A DNA stretch of 64,000 bases. Origin: Chitinophaga pinensis (GTDB lineage Bacteria; Bacteroidota; Bacteroidia; NS11-12g; UBA955). Positions 40,423 to 49,946 of this stretch are shown here, one piece after another. The translations under genes and the position numbers were made by a program. The notes under the pieces are model-generated. The model was given only the letters and a program-made list of their open reading frames with translations, searched no databases and was not told the origin of the DNA. Every line of letters starts with the position of its first letter. Within the stretch, counting starts at the first letter, position 1. The stretch is taken from positions 144,547 through 208,546 of the forward strand of contig CAMDUE010000004.1 of the NCBI GenBank assembly GCA_945877575.1, in the 5' to 3' direction.

Positions 40423-42846
40423 ATGAGATTAAAAAATACTTTACAGCGTTTGCTGTTGTTTTTCTTAGGATGTTTTTTAGTAGAATCTACTCAAGCCCAA
40501 ACTAAGTTCACCATTTCGGGATTTGTACGCGATGCTTCATCAGGAGAGCGATTTGGTGGCATCAGCATATCGGCAGTTTCTATTGCAGATGCGTTTCCGA
40601 AACCCGTTCAAACTACAACCAATTCCTACGGTTTTTATTCTTTGACCGTAGATGGAGGTAAAATACAAACCATTTTGGTGAATATGCCCGGTTATGATTC
40701 TAAGGCATTTAATTGGTCAGGGACAAAAGATACTACTGCGAATTTAGAGATTGTGCCGCTGGAAGTTTTAGATAAAATTGAAGAAGTTAACATTGTCAGC
40801 AAGAAAAATACGGTAGCTGATAAAGTTGAAATGAGCAAAGTAGATATTCCGGTCAATCAAATCAAAGATATTCCCGCCTTATTGGGAGAAAAAGATGTAC
40901 TTAAGGTCATTCAATTAATGCCTGGGGTACAAAAAGGGGGCGAAGGACAAAGCGGTATTTATGTCCGCGGAGGCGGCCCAGATCAAAACCTGTTAATATT
41001 AGATGAAGCTATAGTATACAATGCAACTCACCTATTTGGCTTCTTTTCCGTGTTCAATGGCGATGCGTTGAAATCGGTAGAGTTGGTGAAAGGTGGTTTT
41101 CCCTCAAGATATGGTGGTAGATTATCGAGTGTAATTGACCTAACCATGAAAGAGGGTAACAACCAAAAATATTCTGGTGAAGTAGGTATTGGAATGATTG
41201 GTTCGAGGTTCACTTTCGAAGGTCCCATAAAGAAAGGGAAAAGTTCGTTCATGATTTCAGGCAGGAGAACCTACTTAGATGTATTGATGCAACCGTTCAT
41301 CATGTTGGCTAGCAACGGTGGAAATTTGGGTTATTACTTTTACGATTTCAATGCCAAAGCCAATTACGAATTATCAGATAAAGACAAATTGTATGTGAGC
41401 GGATATTTTGGACAAGATAAATTTTATGCCACCATCAAAGACGGTGATTACAAATTGATTTCAGATTTTGGATGGGGAAATAGAACCTTAACTACCCGTT
41501 GGAATCACGTTTTTAATCCGCGGTTGTTCTCTAATGCTTCACTGATTTACAGTCACTATAAATTAGGCATTAGTGTAGAAGATAGAAGTCCCTTCGATAC
41601 TTTCAGTTTGAAATATCAAAGCTTGATCAATGATATTGGCATAAAATACGATTTTGATTGGCGACCTGCACCAGATCACCAAGTGAGATTTGGTATTAGC
41701 AGCATCAGACATCAATTTTCTCCAGGTGCCGTAGTGGTTAAGGGTGGGTTTGACTTTAACATTAATCGAGCCATAAAAAACATCATCACGGTTGAGTCGG
41801 GCATATATATAGAAGACCAATGGAAATTGGGTAAGCTTCAATTGTATCCTGGGTTCAGATTGAGCCATTATCAGGTTGATAAAACACAGTATGTTTTTCC
41901 TGAGCCCCGTTTATCAGTAGCTTACAATTTAAATCGAACTTTGAGTTTGAAGGGGTCTTATGCACGCATGAATCAATACATAAATTTATTGAGCAATTCG
42001 GGTATTTCGTTGCCTACAGATTTATGGGTTCCCGCAACTGCTAATATTGCTCCTATGAGCAGTGAGCAAACCGCAGTAGGTGTTGCGAAAGATTTAAAAG
42101 GCGGATACAGCATTACTTTGGAAGGATATTACAAGCACATGAATAATGTGATTCAATATAAAGAGGGTGCTTCTTTCTTATTGGGATCAGACGATTTGTT
42201 TGATATGCAAGCTCCCACTGATTCTAGGAATTGGGAGAATGCTATCACTGCAGGACAGGGTTGGAGCTATGGTACAGAGTTATTTTTACAGAAGAAAATT
42301 GGAAAATTGTCGGGTTGGGTTGGGTATACTTTAAGTTGGACGCAACTAAAATTCCCAGAGTTGAATCAAGGCAAGGTATTTTGGGCCAAATATGATCGCA
42401 GACACGATATATCGATTGTGGGAATTTATAAAGCTTCGAAGCGATTGACATTTTCTGCGACTTGGGTTTACGGCACTGGAAATGCCATCACGGCCCCTCA
42501 AGGCATGATTCCTGGTAACGGGCATAGCATGAGTAAGTTCCCCATTATTTGGAGTCCACAATTTCAAAATCAAGGCAATTGGCTTACGGATTACGGTTCC
42601 CGAAATTCATTCCGAATGGAGGCATATCACCGCTTAGACGTGGGAATGCAATTTCATCGAGAGAAACGCCGTGGGCGTGAAACTTGGGAGTTGAGTTTCT
42701 ACAATGCATACAATCGTTTTAATCCGTTTTTCTATTACGGTAGTACTAGCTATAATTGGCAAACGGGAGAAGAATATTGGGGCTTGAAAAAAGTAACTTT
42801 ATTTCCCATCATTCCTTCACTTTCATGGTCCTTTAAATTTAGATAA
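40423..42846 (+). CDS. TonB-dependent receptor with carboxypeptidase-like domain
   Basis: 807 residues from MRLKNTLQRLLLFFLGCFLV (ATG at 40423). After the signal peptide comes a carboxypeptidase-regulatory-like domain (TISGFVRDASSGERFGGISI), then a plug domain with DVLKVIQLMPGVQKGGEGQS and YVRGGGPDQNLLILDEAIVY, and a barrel ending in SLSWSFKF. This form with a following DUF4249 lipoprotein is a recurring pair in Bacteroidota. It probably imports a substrate too large for porins; the ligand is unknown. The partner starts 8 bp downstream. Confidence 0.9.
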   Translation: MRLKNTLQRLLLFFLGCFLVESTQAQTKFTISGFVRDASSGERFGGISISAVSIADAFPKPVQTTTNSYGFYSLTVDGGKIQTILVNMPGYDSKAFNWSGTKDTTANLEIVPLEVLDKIEEVNIVSKKNTVADKVEMSKVDIPVNQIKDIPALLGEKDVLKVIQLMPGVQKGGEGQSGIYVRGGGPDQNLLILDEAIVYNATHLFGFFSVFNGDALKSVELVKGGFPSRYGGRLSSVIDLTMKEGNNQKYSGEVGIGMIGSRFTFEGPIKKGKSSFMISGRRTYLDVLMQPFIMLASNGGNLGYYFYDFNAKANYELSDKDKLYVSGYFGQDKFYATIKDGDYKLISDFGWGNRTLTTRWNHVFNPRLFSNASLIYSHYKLGISVEDRSPFDTFSLKYQSLINDIGIKYDFDWRPAPDHQVRFGISSIRHQFSPGAVVVKGGFDFNINRAIKNIITVESGIYIEDQWKLGKLQLYPGFRLSHYQVDKTQYVFPEPRLSVAYNLNRTLSLKGSYARMNQYINLLSNSGISLPTDLWVPATANIAPMSSEQTAVGVAKDLKGGYSITLEGYYKHMNNVIQYKEGASFLLGSDDLFDMQAPTDSRNWENAITAGQGWSYGTELFLQKKIGKLSGWVGYTLSWTQLKFPELNQGKVFWAKYDRRHDISIVGIYKASKRLTFSATWVYGTGNAITAPQGMIPGNGHSMSKFPIIWSPQFQNQGNWLTDYGSRNSFRMEAYHRLDVGMQFHREKRRGRETWELSFYNAYNRFNPFFYYGSTSYNWQTGEEYWGLKKVTLFPIIPSLSWSFKFR

Positions 42847-42854
42847 TCAACATT

Positions 42855-43736
42855 ATGAAGACTTTAAGAGCTGTCGTATTTTTATGGGTTTTTGTCGGAT
42901 TGTTAACTTCTTGCGAAAGAGATGCTGAGGTTGAGCCGCCCAAGTTTGAGCGTAAACCAGTCATTATGTGTTTAATGACACCTCAAATGCCATACGCCGA
43001 AGTACAAGTTACTTACACCAAGCCGTATTATGGTAAACGCAAATGGGACGATACTGCAGAAACCGTTAATGGATGTATCATTGTGATGACAGATTTATCA
43101 AGCAAGGTATCAGATACATTTTTCTCAACAGGGTCTGGAACATACCAATTAAACTTTGGGAAGATAAATTTAACATCAAAGAATAGTTACGAATTATCTG
43201 TTAAGTTACCTGACGGAAAGATATTCAAGGCTCAATCTACAGTACCTCCAAGGGCTGATTTTACAAAGGCAAGAATATCGTATTTTGAAATGCGAGAGCC
43301 GGAAGACCAAGGCGGAATGGGTTGGGAATACACCACCATTCCCTACACCATGGAGTTTGAATACAAAGGCCTCGATGACCGATTTTATGTTTCTCCTCAG
43401 TTGGAAGGGAGTTTTTTAGATTCAGCAAAGAATTACTTTCCCGTTGAGATGTATTTTCAGGAAGTCATGAAGCAGGGCAATAGTGATTTTACGGTAAAAA
43501 TGTTGACGCGAAGTAGTTTTTACGCGGGATGGGGAAATGAACCTCCATTTACTTTACAACAATTTGAGGGCGCGATATACACTATGGATAAGCCGTACCG
43601 AGATTACTACTTAAGTCAATTTCAATATGATGCCAGTCCGTTCAATGAACCCACTTTGTTCATGTCAAATTTCTCAGAAGGTTCTTTGGGAGTTTTTGGT
43701 TGCTATGATTTTGCTCAAGGTACTCTGAAGTACTGA
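42855..43736 (+). CDS. DUF4249 lipoprotein, TonB receptor partner
   Basis: 293 residues with a lipobox (FVGLLTSCERDAEVEPP). The DUF4249 pattern is seen in VIMCLMTPQMPYAEVQVTYT, SYELSVKLPDGKIFKAQSTV followed by a proline-rich turn, and a C-terminal NFSEGSLGVFGCYD. Members are usually encoded just downstream of a TonB receptor of the preceding type and may be SusD-like accessory proteins; that role is inference. Confidence 0.85.
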   Translation: MKTLRAVVFLWVFVGLLTSCERDAEVEPPKFERKPVIMCLMTPQMPYAEVQVTYTKPYYGKRKWDDTAETVNGCIIVMTDLSSKVSDTFFSTGSGTYQLNFGKINLTSKNSYELSVKLPDGKIFKAQSTVPPRADFTKARISYFEMREPEDQGGMGWEYTTIPYTMEFEYKGLDDRFYVSPQLEGSFLDSAKNYFPVEMYFQEVMKQGNSDFTVKMLTRSSFYAGWGNEPPFTLQQFEGAIYTMDKPYRDYYLSQFQYDASPFNEPTLFMSNFSEGSLGVFGCYDFAQGTLKY

Positions 43737-43769
43737 TAAGAGGTTCGCATCAAAGATTATTGACATTCG

Positions 43770-44858
43770 TCAAATGAGTCTCTGATAAGCTCTCCACCAA
43801 CGATCAGGCATTTCACCGTCACAAACCAATTGATAATCTTTGTATGAACAACCGATAAAGAAGGTTTGGTTGTCATAAGGGTGGGGGATTTCCATCCACC
43901 ATCGGTTGCTTTTGCGGCTTTTGTAGAAGTTGATTTCGTGTCCAGTACTTTCTAACTTATTTCTGTAAATGAGGTAATCAGCATCTTCTTTATCGGGGTG
44001 GTCATTGTAACGAGTGATGTATCCGTCTAAAAAATACCAGATCAATTGAGCCGCAAGATTGTCAGTGATTGGGCAGGAAGTTTGTCCAAAACCGTAAAAT
44101 TGTGCTGAAGATAATTTGTTTGACAGTCCGGCATAACGCGCAATTTGGCAAGCCTCTTCGGCGTAAAATCCGTTGGGATTAGGCAGCTCAACTCCCGGTG
44201 CGTCTGAATATCTGATAGAATTTAGGTCAAAAGACATCAAATGCGAACTTCTGAGCACGGGTTCAGTTTCTTCCATTTGGTTTCTGAGCATTCCCAATCG
44301 GTAGTTTTCGAAGTATAATTTTTCTAAGGTATTGGATGTTTCTTGGGTGATTAAATATGATTGTGTACCCAGAAAGTCAATATTAAATAGATGTTTGTTT
44401 TGATTGGTTGATACTATTCGGTTTAAGTCAGAGTCTTTATCAAAGTTTAAAGTAGAACTGACATGTACCAGTTCAATGGCCTCATCTGAGTTTCTGTAGG
44501 CATTGAAGTGTGCGTAGAGTTGTGGCTGTGTTTCACCCAGAATGATTACGGTTATATTGAGGGAAATCAATTCACCAATGGCCTCGGAAATGGCAAATTC
44601 TTGCTGTTTTTTGTCGGAAGTTTGAACAATATTTCCTAAGTCAACGATGGGAAGTTTTTCAAAACGCCATGCGAGTGAGTATAATTGTTTCCGAACAGCG
44701 TTTGCTCCTTCGCCTAAACCAATGAGGGCGATTTTGGCTTTTTGTAACTTGGGAAATGTAAGGTAATGAGCCTGTACATTCCCTCCGAGTAAGGCTTTTT
44801 TGCCTTTAAATGGTTGATATGTTTCTTCGGTTATAGGGGTAAAAAAAGCGTCAATCAT
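43770..44858 (-). CDS. Arginase/formimidoylglutamase-fold protein, probably inactive
   Basis: 362 residues from MIDAFFTPITEETYQPFKGK (ATG at 44858; an earlier ATG at 44936 adds a Cys-rich stretch unlike the family). The arginase fold is suggested by LIGLGEGANAVRKQLYSLAW and by MSFDLNSIRYSDAPGVELPN, equivalent to the SxDxD...P motif. The two other manganese-site motifs are changed: GGDHS corresponds to GETQP and DAHxD to VHVSST. It therefore likely lacks arginase-type metal hydrolysis and may have a structural or regulatory role. It is divergent from the flavin reductase at 44965. Confidence 0.7.
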   Translation of the reverse strand: MIDAFFTPITEETYQPFKGKKALLGGNVQAHYLTFPKLQKAKIALIGLGEGANAVRKQLYSLAWRFEKLPIVDLGNIVQTSDKKQQEFAISEAIGELISLNITVIILGETQPQLYAHFNAYRNSDEAIELVHVSSTLNFDKDSDLNRIVSTNQNKHLFNIDFLGTQSYLITQETSNTLEKLYFENYRLGMLRNQMEETEPVLRSSHLMSFDLNSIRYSDAPGVELPNPNGFYAEEACQIARYAGLSNKLSSAQFYGFGQTSCPITDNLAAQLIWYFLDGYITRYNDHPDKEDADYLIYRNKLESTGHEINFYKSRKSNRWWMEIPHPYDNQTFFIGCSYKDYQLVCDGEMPDRWWRAYQRLI

Positions 44859-44964
44859 TGATGATGCAATTTGTTGATTTTTCAGGCCGGTAATTGTAAA
44901 ACTAATGCACATGTTAGTTGTTGTACATAAAAACATACTTTAAAGACAGTAATTTTGTAAAATA

Positions 44965-46041
44965 ATGAGCGAAGGATTTTATCAATTAAAAGTTGCGAAG
45001 GTGGTTGCTGAAACTTCAGATGCAACTACTTTTCATTTTGATGTACCTGCTGACTTGAAAGAAACCTTTTCATATACAGCAGGTCAATATTTAACGTTTG
45101 AAGCTGAGATCAATGGTGAAAAGGTACGCAGAAGTTATTCTTTGTGCACTTATTCCGGAGTTGATGCAATGCCAGCAGTGACTGTTAAGAGAGTAGACGG
45201 AGGTAAAATGAGTAATTATTTCAACTCAGCGGTAAAAGTAGGCGACGTTATGAACGTAATGCCTCCCATGGGTAAGTTTACTGTTGTTCCTTCAGGAGAT
45301 GCTTCGCGTAATTTTGTTTTGTTTGCTGGTGGTAGCGGAATCACCCCAGTTCTTGGTATTGCAAAGGCCATCTTGAATGACGAACCCAAAAGCAAGGTGA
45401 GTTTAGTATATGCTAATCGCGATCCAGAATCAGTGATTTTCAAAGCTTTGTTAAAGGAAATGGAAGGTCAGTTTAGCGGTCGTTTCCAAGTGTTATTGAG
45501 TTATGATAAAGCGCCATTGACTTGGTTTGGATTGAAGGGACAAATGACTCAAGACAAGGTTCAAAATATTGTCAAAAGCAAGATAGGAGGTTCATTTGAT
45601 CAATACCACTATTTTATCTGTGGACCGGGTCCTATGATGGAAGTCATTAAGTCTGGCTTGTTAGGAATTTCTGTGCCTTCGGATAAAATCAATATTGAAT
45701 ATTTCTCAGCTCCAACGTCCAAAACAGAACAAGTAGAAGAAGCAGCGGCTGATTCCACTTTCACTGGAAAAGCTGAGGTAACCATAGAAGTTTATGGGAA
45801 AACGCATATTATCACTTGTGATAAAGATACAACCATTTTGAATGCAGCTATGAAGCAGGGTATAGACCCTCCATACAGCTGCACAGTAGGTGTATGTACT
45901 ACTTGCAGAGCAAAGGTTAAAGTGGGTAGTTTGCATATGTTGGAAAGAGAAGGATTATCAGACAATGAAATTGAACAAGGATTTGTTTTAACTTGTCAAG
46001 CGGTTCCAAGAAGCAACAAGATTGAACTAAAATACGAGTAA
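44965..46041 (+). CDS. FAD/NAD(P)H oxidoreductase with C-terminal 2Fe-2S ferredoxin domain
   Basis: 358 residues. The ferredoxin-reductase-like N-terminal part has the FAD motif RRSYSLCTY and the pyridine nucleotide site FAGGSGITPVLGIAKAIL. The C-terminal [2Fe-2S] plant-type ferredoxin domain carries cysteines in PYSCTVGVCTTCRAKV and a fourth in FVLTCQAVP. This layout matches PaaE/PaaK-type reductases of phenylacetyl-CoA oxygenases and related electron-transfer proteins. No oxygenase genes are adjacent, so its electron acceptor is unknown. Confidence 0.88.
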   Translation: MSEGFYQLKVAKVVAETSDATTFHFDVPADLKETFSYTAGQYLTFEAEINGEKVRRSYSLCTYSGVDAMPAVTVKRVDGGKMSNYFNSAVKVGDVMNVMPPMGKFTVVPSGDASRNFVLFAGGSGITPVLGIAKAILNDEPKSKVSLVYANRDPESVIFKALLKEMEGQFSGRFQVLLSYDKAPLTWFGLKGQMTQDKVQNIVKSKIGGSFDQYHYFICGPGPMMEVIKSGLLGISVPSDKINIEYFSAPTSKTEQVEEAAADSTFTGKAEVTIEVYGKTHIITCDKDTTILNAAMKQGIDPPYSCTVGVCTTCRAKVKVGSLHMLEREGLSDNEIEQGFVLTCQAVPRSNKIELKYE

Positions 46042-46100
46042 TAGCAGTTTTATTACTCGTATTTTCCATTCTCTGTTTGGTTTTAAATCAGGCAGCATAT

Positions 46101-46129
46101 AAAAAAAGGGGCCTCAAAGCCCCTTTTTT
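46101..46129. terminator. Bidirectional rho-independent terminator
   Basis: AAAGGGGC and GCCCCTTT arms around a short CTCAAA loop, with an A-run before and T-run after, between the convergent reductase and RluD genes. It can serve both strands. Confidence 0.9.
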
Positions 46130-46176
46130 CATTCTATAGATATTCTGTTTCTATGGTAAGAGTGAATTTTTAAACC

Positions 46177-47199
46177 TCAATTAAAGAAATTTGATAATTC
46201 TGTTAACAGATTCTGAAAGTCTGAGGCTAATTCGCTTTCCAAAAACAATTCTTCTTTAGTGGTTGGATGAATGAAACCCAATTCCTTTGCGTGAAGGGCT
46301 TGTCTTGGCATTAATTGCATCTGCTGGGAAATGAATCTATTGAATTTCGGAATGCCTGCTCCTTTTATGACGGTAGACCCTCCATACATTTCATCGCTGA
46401 ATAGGGGATGTCCAATAGATGAAAAATGAACCCTTATTTGATGGGTTCTGCCCGTTTCTAATGTGCATTCTACCAACGTTAAATAATGGAATCGCTGAAT
46501 TACTTTATAATGGGTAATGGCAATTTTACCGTCTTCTGGGTTGTCATAGTGTTTAGATTTTCTGCGGTCTTTGGGATCACGCGCTAGATAGCCCTTTATG
46601 GTGCCTTCTTCTTTTTCTAAATCTCCCCAAACTAATGCCCAATATTTTCGATGAATGCTGTGATCAAAAAATTGTTTTCCCAAAAAGCTCAATGCAAATT
46701 CATTCTTGCCAATAACTAACAATCCTGAAGTATCTTTATCAATTCTATGCACCAAGCCTGGACGGTGGTTTTCGGCTTTTACGGGTAATTGTCCAAAGTA
46801 ATAAACCAAAGCATTGACCAAAGTGCCTGAGGGATTTCCCGCACCGGGATGAACCACCATTCCGGCAGGTTTGTTGATGATGGCAATATCGTCATCTTCG
46901 TAAACCACATTAAGAGGTATGTTCTCGGGGTAAACTTCGGTGTCTCTTGGTTCTTCGGGAAGTAAAATTCGAATATGATCTTTGGGTTTTACTTTGTAGT
47001 TACTTTTGGTTGATTTTTCATTGACCAAAACGCTTCCTGCATCAATGGCGGCTTGAATTTTGGTTCGTGATGCATGCGCAATTCGGTGCATCAACCAACG
47101 GTCAATTCTCATAGGCTCTTGGCCTGGATCTACAGTAAAAGCGAAATGTTCAAAAAGGGTTTCGGGATCTTCGGTATCTGTAATTTGCTGATTATTCAT
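46177..47199 (-). CDS. 23S rRNA pseudouridine synthase, RluD/RluA family
   Basis: 340 residues. An N-terminal S4-like RNA-binding part (IDRWLMHRIAHASRTKIQAA) precedes the synthase domain with INKPAGMVVHPGAGNPSGTL, the catalytic-aspartate block GLVHRIDKDTSGLLVIGKNE and LETGRTHQIRVHFSSIGHPL. The S4 domain and length favour RluD (positions 1911/1915/1917 of 23S rRNA) over RluA, but this is by analogy. It lies 7 bp downstream of the nucleotidase gene. Confidence 0.9.
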   Translation of the reverse strand: MNNQQITDTEDPETLFEHFAFTVDPGQEPMRIDRWLMHRIAHASRTKIQAAIDAGSVLVNEKSTKSNYKVKPKDHIRILLPEEPRDTEVYPENIPLNVVYEDDDIAIINKPAGMVVHPGAGNPSGTLVNALVYYFGQLPVKAENHRPGLVHRIDKDTSGLLVIGKNEFALSFLGKQFFDHSIHRKYWALVWGDLEKEEGTIKGYLARDPKDRRKSKHYDNPEDGKIAITHYKVIQRFHYLTLVECTLETGRTHQIRVHFSSIGHPLFSDEMYGGSTVIKGAGIPKFNRFISQQMQLMPRQALHAKELGFIHPTTKEELFLESELASDFQNLLTELSNFFN

Positions 47200-47206
47200 T
47201 TAATAA

Positions 47207-48070
47207 TTATATCTGAAAATGGAGTTTGCCCAAACGCAAGCCTGCCCAGCCTGCTTGATTTACGACGGTATTTTTACCTGTTTTATTCTTAATTATAATG
47301 GGCTCCTCCAAAAATGTGTGAGTGTGTCCGCCCAAAATGGCGTCAATTCCCTCCGTTTTTTGGGCTAATTTGAGGTCATCTATTTTGTCTGAATCGTATT
47401 GATATCCCAAATGAGAAAGTACAATAACCAAATCACATTTGTGATTATTTCGTAATTCATTAACGGTCATTTGGAGCGGCTCAACCGGATCTTGATAAAT
47501 AATTCCTTCGTACGATTTTTGGGGAAGTAAATCTTTAAAATCAATGGCGACACCGGTAATACCCACTTTGAATTTACCCATTTCAATGATCTTAAAGGGT
47601 TGAATTATTTCTTGAAAACCTTGGTGATTGATTTGGTAATTGCATAAAACAGTAGGTGTCTGGTATTTTTTTCTCAATTCACTGAGGTGATCTATTCCTA
47701 AATCAAAGTCGTGATTGCCAATGGTAGTGGCTTGGTAATTGACGTTTTTCATCCATTCTAGTTCCGGATGACCTTTGAATACATTAAAATAGGCCGTGCC
47801 TTGCCAAACGTCACCGCTGTCAAGAAGAAGAATGTGTTTATATTGGCTTCTGTATTGGTCAATTAAGGTTTTCAATCGAGAAATTCCACCTTTATTACCC
47901 CAGGTTTTGTGAGAACTTGGGAAGGGTTCGAATCGGCTATGAAAATCATTGGTATGCAAAATCACCAACTCTTCTTTGCCCCAAATTCCAGATGCCTCCA
48001 ATTCATTGCCGTTTAGCAAACTACCGGCAATCAATGTAGATGAAAGTTGAATGAATTTTTTCCTATTCAT
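47207..48070 (-). CDS. 5'-nucleotidase, metallophosphatase half
   Basis: 287 residues with a probable N-terminal export signal (KKFIQLSSTLIAGSLL). The calcineurin-like phosphatase motifs are complete: LVILHTNDFHSRF, LLLDSGDVWQGT, TIGNHDFDLG, VIVLSHLGY and AILGGHTHTF, providing the dinuclear metal site. The usual C-terminal 5'-nucleotidase substrate domain is missing here and is encoded by the gene immediately upstream (48073-48864). Together the two proteins may form one periplasmic enzyme that dephosphorylates nucleotides. The gap between them is 2 bp. Confidence 0.9.
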   Translation of the reverse strand: MNRKKFIQLSSTLIAGSLLNGNELEASGIWGKEELVILHTNDFHSRFEPFPSSHKTWGNKGGISRLKTLIDQYRSQYKHILLLDSGDVWQGTAYFNVFKGHPELEWMKNVNYQATTIGNHDFDLGIDHLSELRKKYQTPTVLCNYQINHQGFQEIIQPFKIIEMGKFKVGITGVAIDFKDLLPQKSYEGIIYQDPVEPLQMTVNELRNNHKCDLVIVLSHLGYQYDSDKIDDLKLAQKTEGIDAILGGHTHTFLEEPIIIKNKTGKNTVVNQAGWAGLRLGKLHFQI

Positions 48071-48072
48071 AG

Positions 48073-48864
48073 TTATTGGTTTTCACTGAAAATGAATCGG
48101 TCTTCCTTTCTTGGTTTGATGTCGCCCGTTTCTTCAAACTCTTGTGAGAATCCATTGATAAGAGCTTCTCGTACTAAGATTCCTGTTTGAATTTTTTTCT
48201 GGGGATATTTAAGCGCGGTAAACCCATCGCCTCCTTGTTGCATGAAGTCATTGGTTGCTACCCAATAGTTTCTTCGGCTATCGAATAGATTGCCATTGAT
48301 GGTGGCTTTTAACCAATGATCATTGCCGAGGGTAATTTGGGCATTTGATATGGGACATCCCCCTTTTTCAGCAATTTGATTCAAAAGGGTATCCATTTGT
48401 AAGCCGTTCAACTGAACTATAACAATTTCATTGTCAAAAGGTGAAAGTTCATATAATTGACCAAGGGTAATGTCACCAGCAAATAGAGAAACTCGGAATC
48501 CACCATAATTAGATATGGTGAAATCTACTTTGGTAAATGGTTGGTTTGATGCCCAATTTTGCGCTGCTTGATGCATGAAATCTGCACAAACTCTCGCTAA
48601 ATTGGCTTCTGTCGAACGATCTTTATCAATTTTACCTTTATATCTGATGTTGAGTAGATCTGAACTTGTTTTGGCAACCAAAACATTCATTATCTGTTCC
48701 ACTGAATCTTTATATTTTGAGAGCCATAAAACCGTAGATGAATCGGCAACCGTATTTTGCTTTACGGGCACATATTCAGATGATTTTGGAGAAAATTTAA
48801 CGACCGAACATCCCCCGAAAAAGAAAAGAAAAACGGTAAAAAATGGAATATTTCGTTTGAGCAT
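48073..48864 (-). CDS. 5'-nucleotidase C-terminal-domain lipoprotein
   Basis: 263 residues from MLKRNIPFFTVFLFFFGGCS (ATG at 48864), with a lipobox cysteine. The body is the 5'-nucleotidase C-terminal domain: ANLARVCADFMHQAAQNWAS, ISNYGGFRVSLFAGDITLGQ, LSPFDNEIVIVQLNG and YWVATNDFMQQGGDGF. It has no phosphatase motifs of its own. Gene order is reversed relative to the domain order of the usual single-chain enzyme, with this half upstream of the metallophosphatase half. A longer frame from 48903 is rejected. Confidence 0.88.
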   Translation of the reverse strand: MLKRNIPFFTVFLFFFGGCSVVKFSPKSSEYVPVKQNTVADSSTVLWLSKYKDSVEQIMNVLVAKTSSDLLNIRYKGKIDKDRSTEANLARVCADFMHQAAQNWASNQPFTKVDFTISNYGGFRVSLFAGDITLGQLYELSPFDNEIVIVQLNGLQMDTLLNQIAEKGGCPISNAQITLGNDHWLKATINGNLFDSRRNYWVATNDFMQQGGDGFTALKYPQKKIQTGILVREALINGFSQEFEETGDIKPRKEDRFIFSENQ

Positions 48865-48947
48865 GGGGTTAAATTTTGTTAACCTGCTGTAAAATAAGTT
48901 CATTTTGTTTGAGGTGCGGATATTTTTTGGGAAATTCGTACATAATT

Positions 48948-49940
48948 ATGAGAAAATTAATCTTGTTTTCTACAATTTCGGTGCTTCAAATTTTCAATAT
49001 AGCTTTAAAAGCTCAAGGAGTTTTTCCATGTCAAGAGTTGTTTATGAGTGAGTATATTGAGGGTTCAAGAAATAACAAAGCCATCGAAATTTACAATCCA
49101 ACCAATCAGGCCATTGATTTATCACAATACCGTTTAACTCGTTGGCAAAATGGCTCTGCTACTTGGGATAAACAATACAGCGATGTTTTGTCTGGAACCA
49201 TCCAACCTCATGATGCATTTATATTGGTACTTGACAGAAGAGACACCACTCAAAAAGGTCAAGATACTCCCGTAGTGGAAGAATTGCGTTTAAAGGCTGA
49301 TTTGTTTTTAAGTAAAGATTACAACACTTCATACTCAATGTCTTTCAACGGCGACGATGCAATGTCTTTAGATAAATACAACGAACAGTATAGTACATGG
49401 TTATTGGTTGATATCATGGGTAAGATTGGCGAAAGACCCCCATTTGGAGGTTGGAGCGACTCATTTCCTTACAACACGGGCCTCGGTACTTGGTATACCG
49501 CTAATAGAACGTTGATCAGAAAATATCAAGTTTTAACTGGTTGTGATACGTTAGCTCCTATCAAAAGAGGTTTGACAGCAATGGCTCCTCAAGCTTGGAA
49601 CCCTCAATATTTTGATCCATCTGCTGAATGGGATATTCACCCACGCGATATGTTTGATTCCTTGGGAATGCACGAGTCTGGTTGCAAAACTCTAAGTGCT
49701 GAAAAGATTTCAGTCAAGTCCGCTGTAAAATTATATCCAAACCCTGTTGACAGACAGATTTACCTTGAAACAACGGTTGAAGTTGAGCACTTTGCTGTTT
49801 TGAATTCCTTTGGACAATTAATTACAGAAGGAACTTTCAAAGGAACCATCGATACCAAGAATTTGATTTCTGGCATGTACTTCTTGAATTTGACATTGAA
49901 AAATGGTCAAATTGCACAAGAAAGATTCATTAAAAACTAA
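48948..49940 (+). CDS. T9SS-secreted lamin-tail-domain (LTD) protein
   Basis: 330 residues from MRKLILFSTISVLQIFNIAL (ATG at 48948). A signal peptide leads to an LTD-like domain recognisable by LFMSEYIEGSRNNKAIEIYN followed by NQAIDLSQYRLTRWQNG. The C-terminal part is a T9SS type-A sorting domain (AVKLYPNPVDRQIYLETTVE). Such proteins often accompany secreted nucleases and phosphatases. It is divergent from the nucleotidase pair, and the gap of 83 bp likely holds both promoters. The next gene, a TonB receptor, starts 6 bp downstream. Precise role unknown. Confidence 0.82.
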   Translation: MRKLILFSTISVLQIFNIALKAQGVFPCQELFMSEYIEGSRNNKAIEIYNPTNQAIDLSQYRLTRWQNGSATWDKQYSDVLSGTIQPHDAFILVLDRRDTTQKGQDTPVVEELRLKADLFLSKDYNTSYSMSFNGDDAMSLDKYNEQYSTWLLVDIMGKIGERPPFGGWSDSFPYNTGLGTWYTANRTLIRKYQVLTGCDTLAPIKRGLTAMAPQAWNPQYFDPSAEWDIHPRDMFDSLGMHESGCKTLSAEKISVKSAVKLYPNPVDRQIYLETTVEVEHFAVLNSFGQLITEGTFKGTIDTKNLISGMYFLNLTLKNGQIAQERFIKN

Positions 49941-49946
49941 TTGTAG

